Notes under the pieces: model-generated | Database searches by the model: none | Seen by the model: only the letters and a program-made list of their open reading frames with translations | Told to the model about the DNA's origin: nothing | Made by a program: the position numbers and the translations under genes | In this document: one piece after another, positions 52,015-60,444 of the stretch | Layout: each line of letters starts with the position of its first letter | Numbering within the stretch: the first letter of the stretch is position 1 | From: Spirosoma profusum | Lineage (GTDB): Bacteria; Bacteroidota; Bacteroidia; Cytophagales; Spirosomataceae | Direction: 5' to 3' | NCBI RefSeq assembly: GCF_014699005.1 | Contig: NZ_JACWZY010000019.1 | Coordinates: forward strand, 62,001 to 126,000 | DNA length: 64,000 bases

Positions 52015-52776
52015 ATGGTCATTACCCTGCTTGGAACGGGAACATCGTCGGGCGTACCGTTGATTGGCTGCTCCTGCGAGGTATGCCGGTCTGTCGATTT
52101 TCGTGATAAACGACTACGTACATCGGTTCATATCGCTGTGGAGGGACGTAGCTTCATTATCGACACCGGCCCCGATTTTCGCCAGCAGGTACTCCGTTTG
52201 CATCTTCAGCAGCTCGACGCTGTAATTTTCACCCACGAACACAAAGACCATACGGCAGGATTCGATGAAATCCGGGCTTATAATTTCCGGTCGGGCAAGG
52301 ACGTTCCGGTTTATGGTCGGCCATCAGTGCTGGCTCAGTTACAGCGTGAATTCGCCTACATTTTTGCCGAGCACAAGTACCCAGGCGTAGCCCATGTTCA
52401 GTTAAATATCGTTGAAAATAAGCCGTTTGAGGTATTGGGCGTACCTTTTATTCCCATCGAAGCCCTACATCACCGCCTACCCGTATTTGGCTACCGAGTA
52501 GGCGATTTTACGTACCTCACCGACCTTAATTTCATTTCCGACGAAGAACTGGAGAAAGTATACGGAACCAAAGTTCTCATTCTGGATGCCCTCCAACGAC
52601 AACCGCACATCTCGCACTTCACCCTCGATCAGGCCATTGCCCTCGCCCAGCGTGTAGCCGCCGACAAAACGTATTTCGTGCACATCAGCCATAAGTTGGG
52701 GCTTCATAAGGAAGTAGAAAAAGAGCTTCCCCCCTCTATTCGGCTGGGTTATGATGGAATGCAAATCAAATTATGA
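52015..52776 (+). CDS. MBL-fold metallo-hydrolase, PhnP-like
   Basis: A 253-residue protein with the metallo-beta-lactamase fold: start MVITLLGTGTSSGVPLIGC, metal motif in VIFTHEHKDHTAGFDEIRAYN (HxHxDH) and the C-terminal YFVHISHKLG. The GTSSGVP and CSCEVCR segments are typical of the PhnP / cyclic-phosphodiesterase-like subgroup. No phosphonate genes are near, so the substrate is unknown. Confidence 0.93.
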   Translation: MVITLLGTGTSSGVPLIGCSCEVCRSVDFRDKRLRTSVHIAVEGRSFIIDTGPDFRQQVLRLHLQQLDAVIFTHEHKDHTAGFDEIRAYNFRSGKDVPVYGRPSVLAQLQREFAYIFAEHKYPGVAHVQLNIVENKPFEVLGVPFIPIEALHHRLPVFGYRVGDFTYLTDLNFISDEELEKVYGTKVLILDALQRQPHISHFTLDQAIALAQRVAADKTYFVHISHKLGLHKEVEKELPPSIRLGYDGMQIKL

Positions 52777-52856
52777 GATTGATTTAAAAGCAGTCCTAAC
52801 TGGTCCTCAAACCATTTCCTGCAACGTAGCGTTACGTGTTTAGAATACAAAACCCT

Positions 52857-53864
52857 ATGGTGCTGACTGTAAAACCTTCCCGGTCGTTTTCCGATGAATT
52901 GCTGGATCAATATCGCCAGCAGGGAGATATTCCTGCGGATACGGTCATTACGTCGATCGTCGAAGCAGAAGGGCCAACGGGTTTACATACACTTATGCGC
53001 TGGCTGGCCGACGTAGATAACGTAACGACTATTGATCAGCCATTAGCGGTTCAGCGTTTTTTTGAGCAATACGCTCATCTGCCCGACTGGGCAGATCAGA
53101 GTCGCATGAAACGTAGTATGGATGTGTTTCAAAAGCACGACCGGCTCATTGGGCTTCTGCTGGGCTGTTATTCCCTCCCCTATTGCTATCTGGGTGCGCA
53201 GGGAGCGCAGGTACTTTGGCTCACCGAACGTATCAAACACGATACTAAGCGCCGACTACAGGAAACCAGCGAATGGGTATATGCCGTCAATAATCCAAAA
53301 GAGTGGGCAACTGGTAAAGCGATTATACGTACCCTGAAAGTCAGACTGATTCACGCCGGAGTACGCTGGTACACGCTACGTTCCAATCGGTGGGATATGG
53401 CATGGGGACATCCTGTTAATCAGGAAGATATGGCCGGAACAAACGGAGCGTTTTCCTACATCGTGCTACGTGGTCTTCGGAAGTCGGGTATTACGTTGAG
53501 TGAGCAACAGGAAGAAGATTACCTGCATCACAGCAACGTCATTGGTTTTCTGAATGGCGTGGCAACAGAGTTACTACCTCAAAATCTTCGTGAAGCGTAT
53601 CACCTCGACCGGGCCATTAGCCGACGGCATTTTACTACGTCCGAAGCGGGTATAGGACTTACTAGCTCCCTACTCAACGCTATTGCTGCCGGTATCCCAG
53701 ATCTATCAAGCAATCAACGACCCGAAACACTCCGGAACCTCGCGGCCGGTGAAATGCGTTTCTTCCTGGGCGATACGTATGCCGACTGGCTTGGTATACC
53801 GAACGCACCCGTCGAAAAACGAATCGCCGGGTTATTAAATCGCTTCCCTATTTTTCCTCTGTGA
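52857..53864 (+). CDS. MpaB-like oxygenase (DUF2236, latex-clearing-protein type)
   Basis: A 335-residue protein with the DUF2236/MpaB signatures RLIHAGVRWYTL and NQEDMAGTNGAFSYIVLRGL, and RMKRSMDVFQKHDRLIGLLLG before them. Characterised members (rubber oxygenase Lcp, MpaB) bind b-type haem and act on alkenes or in oxidative cleavage. No signal peptide is visible. A GTG upstream would add seven residues. It ends inside the left arm of an inverted repeat that leads to mnmE. Confidence 0.88.
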   Translation: MVLTVKPSRSFSDELLDQYRQQGDIPADTVITSIVEAEGPTGLHTLMRWLADVDNVTTIDQPLAVQRFFEQYAHLPDWADQSRMKRSMDVFQKHDRLIGLLLGCYSLPYCYLGAQGAQVLWLTERIKHDTKRRLQETSEWVYAVNNPKEWATGKAIIRTLKVRLIHAGVRWYTLRSNRWDMAWGHPVNQEDMAGTNGAFSYIVLRGLRKSGITLSEQQEEDYLHHSNVIGFLNGVATELLPQNLREAYHLDRAISRRHFTTSEAGIGLTSSLLNAIAAGIPDLSSNQRPETLRNLAAGEMRFFLGDTYADWLGIPNAPVEKRIAGLLNRFPIFPL

Positions 53865-53944
53865 ATCTCCGTGTCATCTCTGTGCATCTGAGTGTAATAA
53901 CTGGAACACGGAGATGCACAGAGATGACACGGAGATTCACAGAG
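53857..53944. repeat. Perfect inverted repeat before mnmE
   Basis: Arms 53857-53889 and 53912-53944 are exact complements (33 bases, starting CTCTGTGAATCTCCGTG) around a 22-base spacer. The left arm contains the stop codon of the preceding gene, and the right arm ends at the base before the mnmE ATG, so the whole gap is one hairpin. Confidence 0.93.
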
Positions 53945-55327
53945 ATGAGTATTATTCAATTAGAACCTATTGCTGCGTTGGCTACAGCTCCAGGCATCGG
54001 TGCTATCGCAGTGCTACGTGTGTCGGGCGAGGGAGCTATTACGTTAACTAACCGGATTTTTCGGGGAAAAGACCTTACCGTACAGGCGTCACATACGGCG
54101 CATTTTGGTACGATACGACAACCTGACGGTAGTATCATCGACGAGGTTTTAGCGACGGTTTTTCGGGGGCCCAGATCATTCACGAAAGAAGACGTGGTTG
54201 AAATTTCGTGTCATGGTTCGGAGTTTATTATCCAGCAAATTCTTCGTCGGCTAACGCAGGAAGGGGTTCGTTTGGCTCGTCCGGGAGAGTTTACGCAACG
54301 TGCGTTTCTGAATGGTCAGTTCGACTTGGTACAGGCGGAGGCTGTTGCTGACCTGATCGCGTCGGATTCAGATGCCAGCCACCGGGCGGCTTTAACGCAA
54401 TTACGAGGTGGGTTTTCGAAACAACTGAAGGAACTACGCCAGCAACTGATTGATTTTGTAGCTCTAGTCGAATTGGAGCTGGATTTTGGCGAAGAAGACG
54501 TCGAATTCGCACAACGAGACAGACTTCGGCAGTTGATGCTTGATATTCGGCGTGTGTTGCATCCACTGATTGAATCGTTTTCGGTCGGTAATGCTATAAA
54601 AAATGGCGTTCCGACAGTAATTGTCGGTAAGCCCAACGCTGGAAAGTCGACCCTGCTGAATGCGTTATTAAACGAAGAAAAAGCGATTGTGTCTGACATT
54701 CCCGGCACTACCCGTGATATAATTGAAGATGAATTATTCATCAACGGAATTCGCTTTCGACTGATCGACACAGCTGGTCTGAGACAGGCCACCGACCAGA
54801 TTGAAGCTATCGGTATTGAACGAACACAGCAGAAAATGCGCGATGCGGCCCTGATTATTTATCTGTTTGATGCTCAATTTATATTCCCTCACGATCTGCA
54901 AACCGCAATATCCGAAATGAAAGACTCAGGTAAGCCTTATTTGCTGGTTGGAAACAAACTTGATACGTTGACAACTGGCCGACGACAGGAATTGGAAGAT
55001 GTAGCGATTGAGCCTATTGTATGGATATCGGCAGCTCGCCACGCAGGGATTGATACGTTGAAAGAAGCCCTTTCGTTACGTGTCCGCACTGATGCCGCAG
55101 TACAGACAGGAAGCGCTGTCGTTACCAATGCGCGCCACTACGAACACTTGACTGGCACCGACGACGCATTGGCTCATGCCACAAAGGGTTTGGATGCAGG
55201 CGTAACACCTGACTGGCTAGCTATGGATTTACGCATTGCCTTACAGCATCTGGGGGAATTAACAGGAGAAATTACAACCGATGATTTATTAGATTCTATT
55301 TTTAGCAAGTTCTGTATCGGAAAGTAA
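53945..55327 (+). CDS. mnmE: tRNA modification GTPase MnmE
   Basis: A 460-residue protein with the N-terminal folate-binding domain (PIAALATAPGIGAIAVLRVSG, TKEDVVEISCHGS, RPGEFTQRAFLNGQFDLVQAEAVAD), a GTPase domain with G1 GKPNAGKSTLLNALL, the switch DIPGTTRD, G3 DTAGLR and G4 NKLD, and the C-terminal FCIGK that carries the catalytic Cys. With MnmG it makes the cmnm5 modification of wobble uridine in several tRNAs. An upstream in-frame ATG would place 28 residues encoded by the inverted repeat in front, so 53945 is used. Confidence 0.97.
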   Translation: MSIIQLEPIAALATAPGIGAIAVLRVSGEGAITLTNRIFRGKDLTVQASHTAHFGTIRQPDGSIIDEVLATVFRGPRSFTKEDVVEISCHGSEFIIQQILRRLTQEGVRLARPGEFTQRAFLNGQFDLVQAEAVADLIASDSDASHRAALTQLRGGFSKQLKELRQQLIDFVALVELELDFGEEDVEFAQRDRLRQLMLDIRRVLHPLIESFSVGNAIKNGVPTVIVGKPNAGKSTLLNALLNEEKAIVSDIPGTTRDIIEDELFINGIRFRLIDTAGLRQATDQIEAIGIERTQQKMRDAALIIYLFDAQFIFPHDLQTAISEMKDSGKPYLLVGNKLDTLTTGRRQELEDVAIEPIVWISAARHAGIDTLKEALSLRVRTDAAVQTGSAVVTNARHYEHLTGTDDALAHATKGLDAGVTPDWLAMDLRIALQHLGELTGEITTDDLLDSIFSKFCIGK

Positions 55328-55869
55328 GACTACTTAACAAACGATTTACATTCATTACTAAATATTACTTAAAACCCTGAAAGTGGGTTTTAAGTAATAT
55401 TTGGTATTTACAAGCTGGCTCTTATCAGAGGCCGTTTTTGGCGAAATTATGCAACCTGAAGCATCACATCGCACCATTAAGAGACTTACTGCTACTCACT
55501 TATCGGTAATCAAAAGTGTCCATACTTTCAGAAAAGGTATCTTATATGTATTTGTGACGACAATATCGATTTCTTCTAATCCTTGTTGATATAGTAAAAA
55601 CTGAATACTCTTTTCTCTCTTATGATTGGCTGCACTGTCTACTTTTAGCTGATAATATACAGTTTAGGCCATCGTATAAATTAGATGTCAATTCTTAAAG
55701 CAACGCTTGTTTTAATACAAATTCTACTATTACTTTGAATTTCAAAGTAAACTCAGGCAAGCTGGAAATTGGTCTATACTCGGGATATAAACCAATTATT
55801 TAATGATTGATTTGATAACGTAGGATAAGCATTTAAACGAAGTAACCATGAATCTGGACGTAGTTCGAT
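55328..55869. other. 542-bp region without an identified gene
   Basis: It begins with an inverted repeat (55360-55402) and continues AT-rich. A 62-codon open frame at 55401-55589 overlaps the repeat and has no family pattern, so it is not called. The last part should hold the promoter of the methyltransferase operon. Confidence 0.5.
55360..55402. terminator. Inverted repeat after mnmE
   Basis: AAATATTACTTAAAACCC and GGGTTTTAAGTAATATTT are perfect complements (18 bases each) around TGAAAGT. It lies 33 bp after the mnmE stop and probably terminates transcription. Confidence 0.8.
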
Positions 55870-56460
55870 ATGAGTCGTCAAACCCATTCCTTCTATAATA
55901 AATTTTCAGTCTTTTACCCCCTGGTCGATTTTTTCCTGAGACCACAAAAGACTAGATTATTTGATGAGGTCAACCAATTGCCCGCTGGTAATCTACTTGA
56001 TATTGGCGTTGGCAACGGGGCAAATTTGCCCTTGTATAAAAAGCACCGCGTTACTGGCATCGATACATCTTTCGAGATGCTTTCAATTGCCAGCAAACGA
56101 TATCATAAACAGGTTCGGCTATTGCTGATGAATGGAGAAGACCTGTTGTTTGGGGATGGACAGTTCGATTACGTTGTTCTATCCCATGTGATTGCCGTCG
56201 TCGATAATCCTGAACAACTGGTAGAGGAAGTATTCAGGGTGTTAAAACCTAATGGAAGGCTTTTTATTCTGAACCATTTTACCCCAAATAACTGGCTAAA
56301 ACAGGTAGACTTTGCTTTCAGAATTTTCGCCAGAATGGTTCACTTCAAATCAGTTTTTTACATCCATGAACTAACGACAATCAGACGATTCAAGCTGCTG
56401 AAAGAAGTTCGATTTGGCTCAGCTTCCTATTTCAAACTTTTAATTTACCAGAAGCCGTGA
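55870..56460 (+). CDS. Class I SAM-dependent methyltransferase
   Basis: A 196-residue protein with the SAM-binding motif I in LLDIGVGNGANLPLYK, motif II-like VLLMNGEDLLFGDGQFDYVV, and LVEEVFRVLKPNGRLFILNHF. The size and the aromatic N-terminus (MSRQTHSFYNKFSVFYPLVD) resemble the phosphatidylethanolamine methyltransferase (PmtA-like) group. It is the first of three closely spaced genes with VanZ-like and diacylglycerol-kinase-like products, which supports a role in lipid metabolism. Confidence 0.88.
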   Translation: MSRQTHSFYNKFSVFYPLVDFFLRPQKTRLFDEVNQLPAGNLLDIGVGNGANLPLYKKHRVTGIDTSFEMLSIASKRYHKQVRLLLMNGEDLLFGDGQFDYVVLSHVIAVVDNPEQLVEEVFRVLKPNGRLFILNHFTPNNWLKQVDFAFRIFARMVHFKSVFYIHELTTIRRFKLLKEVRFGSASYFKLLIYQKP

Positions 56461-56960
56461 GAAAGCATTTCTACTTTATCATAGCCCCGCTACTCGTCAG
56501 TTTGTTTATCTATTTGTTCTATCGAACAGAAAAAACGATTGTTAATGAAATCGCCATTCGTATAATTTCATTCGACACCTACACTACTTTACGGAATGCA
56601 GTCAATCGGTTTTTACCGCTGAGTGAATTGATAATCTATTCGCTGCCTGAGGGATTATGGGTGTTTTGCATTACGCTCACATCCAGGCCTTATTATATCC
56701 AGTTCAAAAACGTGCGAATCAATGGTGCGGGCCTTCCGCTTATCGTCTGCATTGGTCTGGAAATAGCGCAGTTACTTCATATTACGAATGGTCGATTTGA
56801 TTTGGTGGACATTCTGATCTCGCTCATTTGCTGGTTCATTGCTGTTTTTGCTGCCGATGACAAACTGGATAAGCAGAATATACTGACCTCTCTAGACGGT
56901 AAAAGGATGGTCTGCTTATTCTCGTATGGTATTGTCTATTTATCCCATGTCTTAGCCTAA
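56457..56960 (+). CDS. VanZ-like small membrane protein
   Basis: A 167-residue protein with several hydrophobic helices, starting at a GTG that overlaps the upstream stop by four bases (GTGA). The segment LEIAQLLHITNGRFDLVDILISL matches the VanZ-type family pattern (G-R-F-D-x-x-D-I). VanZ-like proteins have unclear roles in lipid- or antibiotic-related processes. It lies between a methyltransferase and a diacylglycerol kinase gene. Confidence 0.72.
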   Translation: MRKHFYFIIAPLLVSLFIYLFYRTEKTIVNEIAIRIISFDTYTTLRNAVNRFLPLSELIIYSLPEGLWVFCITLTSRPYYIQFKNVRINGAGLPLIVCIGLEIAQLLHITNGRFDLVDILISLICWFIAVFAADDKLDKQNILTSLDGKRMVCLFSYGIVYLSHVLA

Positions 56961-56975
56961 CACGAAACGATCAGA

Positions 56976-57338
56976 ATGCAGATGAACGGTATCAGGAAAC
57001 ACGTCGCCAGTTATAAACATGGGATGCGCGGAATAAAACTCGCTTTCCGGTATGAATTTGCCATGCGCTTTCATCTGATCGCTGCGGTTGGTGTTATTCT
57101 GGTCAACTATCTGCTTCAGATCAGTCGGACAGAATGGCTCATTACACTGATACTGATCGGCTTGGCCTGGATGGCAGAGGCCTTTAATACCGCCCTTGAA
57201 AAAGTAGCCGATCGGATAACTCAAGACCAGGATGTACTGATTGGTCAGGCAAAAGATCTGGCTTCGGGAGCCGTAACCATCATTTGCCTCTTTGCTGTAG
57301 TATGCGCCCTGATTATTTATTTCCCGTATCTATTTTGA
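56976..57338 (+). CDS. Diacylglycerol kinase family protein
   Basis: A 120-residue membrane protein with the DgkA/undecaprenol kinase pattern: YKHGMRGIKLAFRYEFAMRF near the N-terminus, three hydrophobic helices, and the signature EAFNTALEKVADR with catalytic residues. DgkA phosphorylates diacylglycerol or undecaprenol in the inner membrane. It is the last gene of the three-gene lipid operon, 15 bp after the VanZ-like gene. Confidence 0.91.
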   Translation: MQMNGIRKHVASYKHGMRGIKLAFRYEFAMRFHLIAAVGVILVNYLLQISRTEWLITLILIGLAWMAEAFNTALEKVADRITQDQDVLIGQAKDLASGAVTIICLFAVVCALIIYFPYLF

Positions 57339-57559
57339 CATGGAGTTCTGATATACTTCCATTGATGGTAAATAGACGTGAAGATTTACTTTTCATAATT
57401 TCTGACCTTCTGATAACTAATGAGTTATGCGTAATGTCAAGTGAAACCAGTTAGCTACTACTCATTGTCCTAAAAGACGTTCCTTACCATTGTCCGAACT
57501 GCCCTTGTTTTTCGCCAACTTTTCTGTTTACAAAAACCCTCATTCATAACTAAATAACG

Positions 57560-58726
57560 ATGCGCTTCGGGCTATTCATTTCTGTTTTATTCATGCTACG
57601 CTGTGGCCTGACTGACTACGTTATACCCATTAGTAATAGCCCGGTCGCCATTTCCTCAAACGCAGGCCAGATTGTATGGGATCAGAAAACGCTACGTAAG
57701 GTTTCTTCCGGCTCAAACGTTCGATACAGCGGTTATGCCCGACTGATTCAATTGCATGACCAATCACTCCTGGCCGTCTATGAGGCATCGGGTAGCGTTG
57801 TCGCCGTAAAAAGTACCGATTTAGGGGATAGTTGGTCGGTGCCTATACCCATAGCTCCCCGACAGGACGGTATCAATATGGCTGTTCCCGACGTAGTAGA
57901 ATTAAAAGATCATTCGATTCTGGTTTGCTACAATCCCCGACCCTACAAAATTGACCCGTCCCGCCGGTTTAGCATACGTACCAAAAAAAGTTACGATGGT
58001 GGGCAAAGCTGGCAGGATGAACGGCTCCTTTACGAAGCTGGTTTTGAATTCAGCAACGGCTGTTGGGAACCAGCCGCCATTCAGTTACCCAACGGTGAGA
58101 TCCAGTTGTTTTTCGCCAACGAAGGAATCTACCAGACCTCGAATGAGCAAAATATTTCGCTGCTACGTTCAACCGATAACGGGTTGAGCTGGACAAACGA
58201 ACCATCCATAGTCAGCTTTCGGGCGGGAAGCCGGGATGGCATGCCTGCGCCGTTATTGCTCAGGAACGGCCGCGATCTTGTGTTTGCTATCGAAGATAAT
58301 GGCTTCCATAATTTTAAACCTTATCTGATCCATTCGACTATCGTGCAAAATTGGCATCAGCCTGTAACTGGCAATAGTGCTGACCGTTGGTATGCGCTGG
58401 CCGAACCGATTCCCGATACGCTTTATGCAGGCGCGCCTTACTTAAGGCAGTTACCAACGGGCGAAACCTTACTGTCCTATCAGGGCACTGAGAACCGAAT
58501 CAATCGAATGGCCAATGCCGAAATGAAAGTCGTTGTCGGTGACAGCCATGCGCGTAATTTCAGCCAGAAAAGTGTCCCCTTTAGTATTCCTGCCGGAAAG
58601 TCAGGATTATGGAATAGTCTAAGTATTCTGGCTGATTCGACCATCATTGCCCTCACCAGCACCAATGGCTATTCAGGCCGGGGCGAAGTTGAAGTCTGGA
58701 TGATCAAGGGCCGACTAATGCATTAG
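57560..58726 (+). CDS. Sialidase-like exported protein
   Basis: A 388-residue protein with a short hydrophobic N-terminus (MRFGLFISVLFMLRCG) and three Asp-box repeats (STDLGDSWS, SYDGGQSWQ, STDNGLSWT) at roughly residues 97, 150 and 206, the S-x-D-x-G-x-[ST]-W motif of six-bladed sialidase propellers. Conserved ARL and NGEIQLFF segments fit. The propeller class also includes non-sialidase hydrolases, so the substrate is uncertain. It lies upstream of a Gfo/Idh/MocA oxidoreductase. Confidence 0.85.
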   Translation: MRFGLFISVLFMLRCGLTDYVIPISNSPVAISSNAGQIVWDQKTLRKVSSGSNVRYSGYARLIQLHDQSLLAVYEASGSVVAVKSTDLGDSWSVPIPIAPRQDGINMAVPDVVELKDHSILVCYNPRPYKIDPSRRFSIRTKKSYDGGQSWQDERLLYEAGFEFSNGCWEPAAIQLPNGEIQLFFANEGIYQTSNEQNISLLRSTDNGLSWTNEPSIVSFRAGSRDGMPAPLLLRNGRDLVFAIEDNGFHNFKPYLIHSTIVQNWHQPVTGNSADRWYALAEPIPDTLYAGAPYLRQLPTGETLLSYQGTENRINRMANAEMKVVVGDSHARNFSQKSVPFSIPAGKSGLWNSLSILADSTIIALTSTNGYSGRGEVEVWMIKGRLMH

Positions 58727-58951
58727 TGTACGTCGTCAAGTAAATGTAAGGCCCTGTAATCACGGTAATACCTGCATCAGGCAGGAGAATAACGTAACAG
58801 CCTCCTTTTACTACGTAGTACTGTCCAATGCCTCCGTGAGAAATGAATGACCCTGATCAGTGGGATCGGAACGGTTAAAGAAGGGCGTATTCTGTCGTAG
58901 GAACGTAGCATGCATCTCGTTTGGAACCATCAAAATAGTATAATCAACCCT

Positions 58952-60298
58952 ATGCAAAACAGACGTGATTTTCTTAAGCAGGCAGCGGCTGGTTCGGTTA
59001 GTGTAGCCGTAGGCGGTACGTTGGCTGGCTTTAGCCCCAAAAGTTACAATCGGATCATCGGAGCCAATGAATTGATCCGGGTAGCTACCATTGGTGTAAA
59101 TAGTCGGGGAAACAGCATGGGCGGTACGTTTGCCCAGCAAAAAAATGGGGAAGTAGGCACCGTTTGCGACGTCGATGAACGGGCTATTCCCAAGGCGATA
59201 CAAACCATTGCCAAAACCAAGCAAACACTGAAACCTAAATCGGAAAAAGACTGCCGTCGGGTACTGGAAGATAAATCAATCGATGCTATCTATATCGCCA
59301 CGCCCGATCACTGGCATGCTCCGCTAGCGATTATGGGCTGTCAGGCAGGCAAACACGTTTATGTTGAGAAGCCATTAAGCCACAATCCTCATGAAGGCGA
59401 GTTGGCGATTGCCGCTGCCCGCAAATACAACCGCGTGGTGCAGATGGGGGCGCAGCGTCGTTCTGCACCAACCCTGACAGAAGGTATTGAGCAGTTGCAC
59501 AAGGGCATTATTGGCCGGGTGTATCTGGCTAAAACCTGGTACACCAACAAACGAAAAGCCACTACGCTCAAACCCGGCACAGTACCCTCGTGGCTGGACT
59601 ATGACTTATGGCAGGGCCCCGCTCCCCGAAAGCCTTACCAGGAAGGATTAATTCATTACGACTGGCATTGGTTCTGGCACTGGGGCACTGGAGAAGCGCT
59701 CAACAATGGTACGCACGAAGTAGACGTAGCACGCTGGGGTCTGGGTGTTGATTTCCCAACACGAGTTAGTTCGGTAGGAGGTCGGTATGAATTCAAAGAC
59801 GATTGGCAGACGCCTGATACACAGATTATTATTATGGATTATCCGGGAAGAATATCGTTAATGTGGGAATCCCGAAGTTCAAACGGACGAAAAATTGAAG
59901 GGCTCGACCGGGGCATTATTTTTTATGGTGAAAACGGCAGTTTAGATACAGGTGGCGATAGTTACAAAGTTTATGATCTGGATGGCAAATTAGTAAAGGA
60001 AGTGAATCCATCAGTCGCCGAAAGTGATGTGCAGGGACGTAATACGGCAAGTCCAAGTTTAGGTATGGACAATCTCCACGTAATGGACTTTCTGGATGCT
60101 ATAAAATCCAACAGGCGTCCAAACTGCGATGTCGAACTGGGTTACAAAAGTGTGGTGGCCATGCAACTCGGCAACATTGCCTGGCGAGTGGGCCGGGATC
60201 TGAAGATTGATCCTCAGAACGGTCACATTCTGGATGATAAAGAAGCTCAGAAACTTTGGCGTCGCGATTACGAGAAAGGTTGGGAACCCAAAGTTTAA
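58952..60298 (+). CDS. Gfo/Idh/MocA family oxidoreductase, Tat-exported
   Basis: A 448-residue protein with a twin-arginine leader (MQNRRDFLKQAAAGSVSVAV) and a Rossmann-type N-terminal domain (VATIGVNSRGNSMGGTFAQQ), the motif EKPLSHNPHEGELAIAAAR and the C-terminal beta part with HYDWHWFWHWGTGEALNNGT. This subgroup is frequent in Bacteroidota and Planctomycetota and probably acts on sugars or inositols. The start follows from the Tat leader; upstream codons would give unrelated sequence. Confidence 0.93.
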   Translation: MQNRRDFLKQAAAGSVSVAVGGTLAGFSPKSYNRIIGANELIRVATIGVNSRGNSMGGTFAQQKNGEVGTVCDVDERAIPKAIQTIAKTKQTLKPKSEKDCRRVLEDKSIDAIYIATPDHWHAPLAIMGCQAGKHVYVEKPLSHNPHEGELAIAAARKYNRVVQMGAQRRSAPTLTEGIEQLHKGIIGRVYLAKTWYTNKRKATTLKPGTVPSWLDYDLWQGPAPRKPYQEGLIHYDWHWFWHWGTGEALNNGTHEVDVARWGLGVDFPTRVSSVGGRYEFKDDWQTPDTQIIIMDYPGRISLMWESRSSNGRKIEGLDRGIIFYGENGSLDTGGDSYKVYDLDGKLVKEVNPSVAESDVQGRNTASPSLGMDNLHVMDFLDAIKSNRRPNCDVELGYKSVVAMQLGNIAWRVGRDLKIDPQNGHILDDKEAQKLWRRDYEKGWEPKV

Positions 60299-60341
60299 TC
60301 AAAGCAGGCCTAAAGTGCCAAACAGAACTAGAACAAAACGT

Positions 60342-60377
60342 GACAACGTACCACCGGGACCCTAGTGGTACGTTGTC
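60342..60377. terminator. Terminator between convergent genes
   Basis: GACAACGTACCAC (60342-60354) and GTGGTACGTTGTC (60365-60377) are perfect complements around CGGGACCCTA. The stem contains ACGTA. It lies between the oxidoreductase and LacI genes. Confidence 0.72.
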
Positions 60378-60444
60378 TACAAAATCACTGACTAAACTCC
60401 TGGATTTAGTGAATACCCTCTCCTGAACGCTCATTACTACGTGT

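Noticed and set aside
55401..55589. 62-codon frame in the gap after mnmE
   Set aside because: It starts in the arm of an inverted repeat and its sequence shows no family or signal features.
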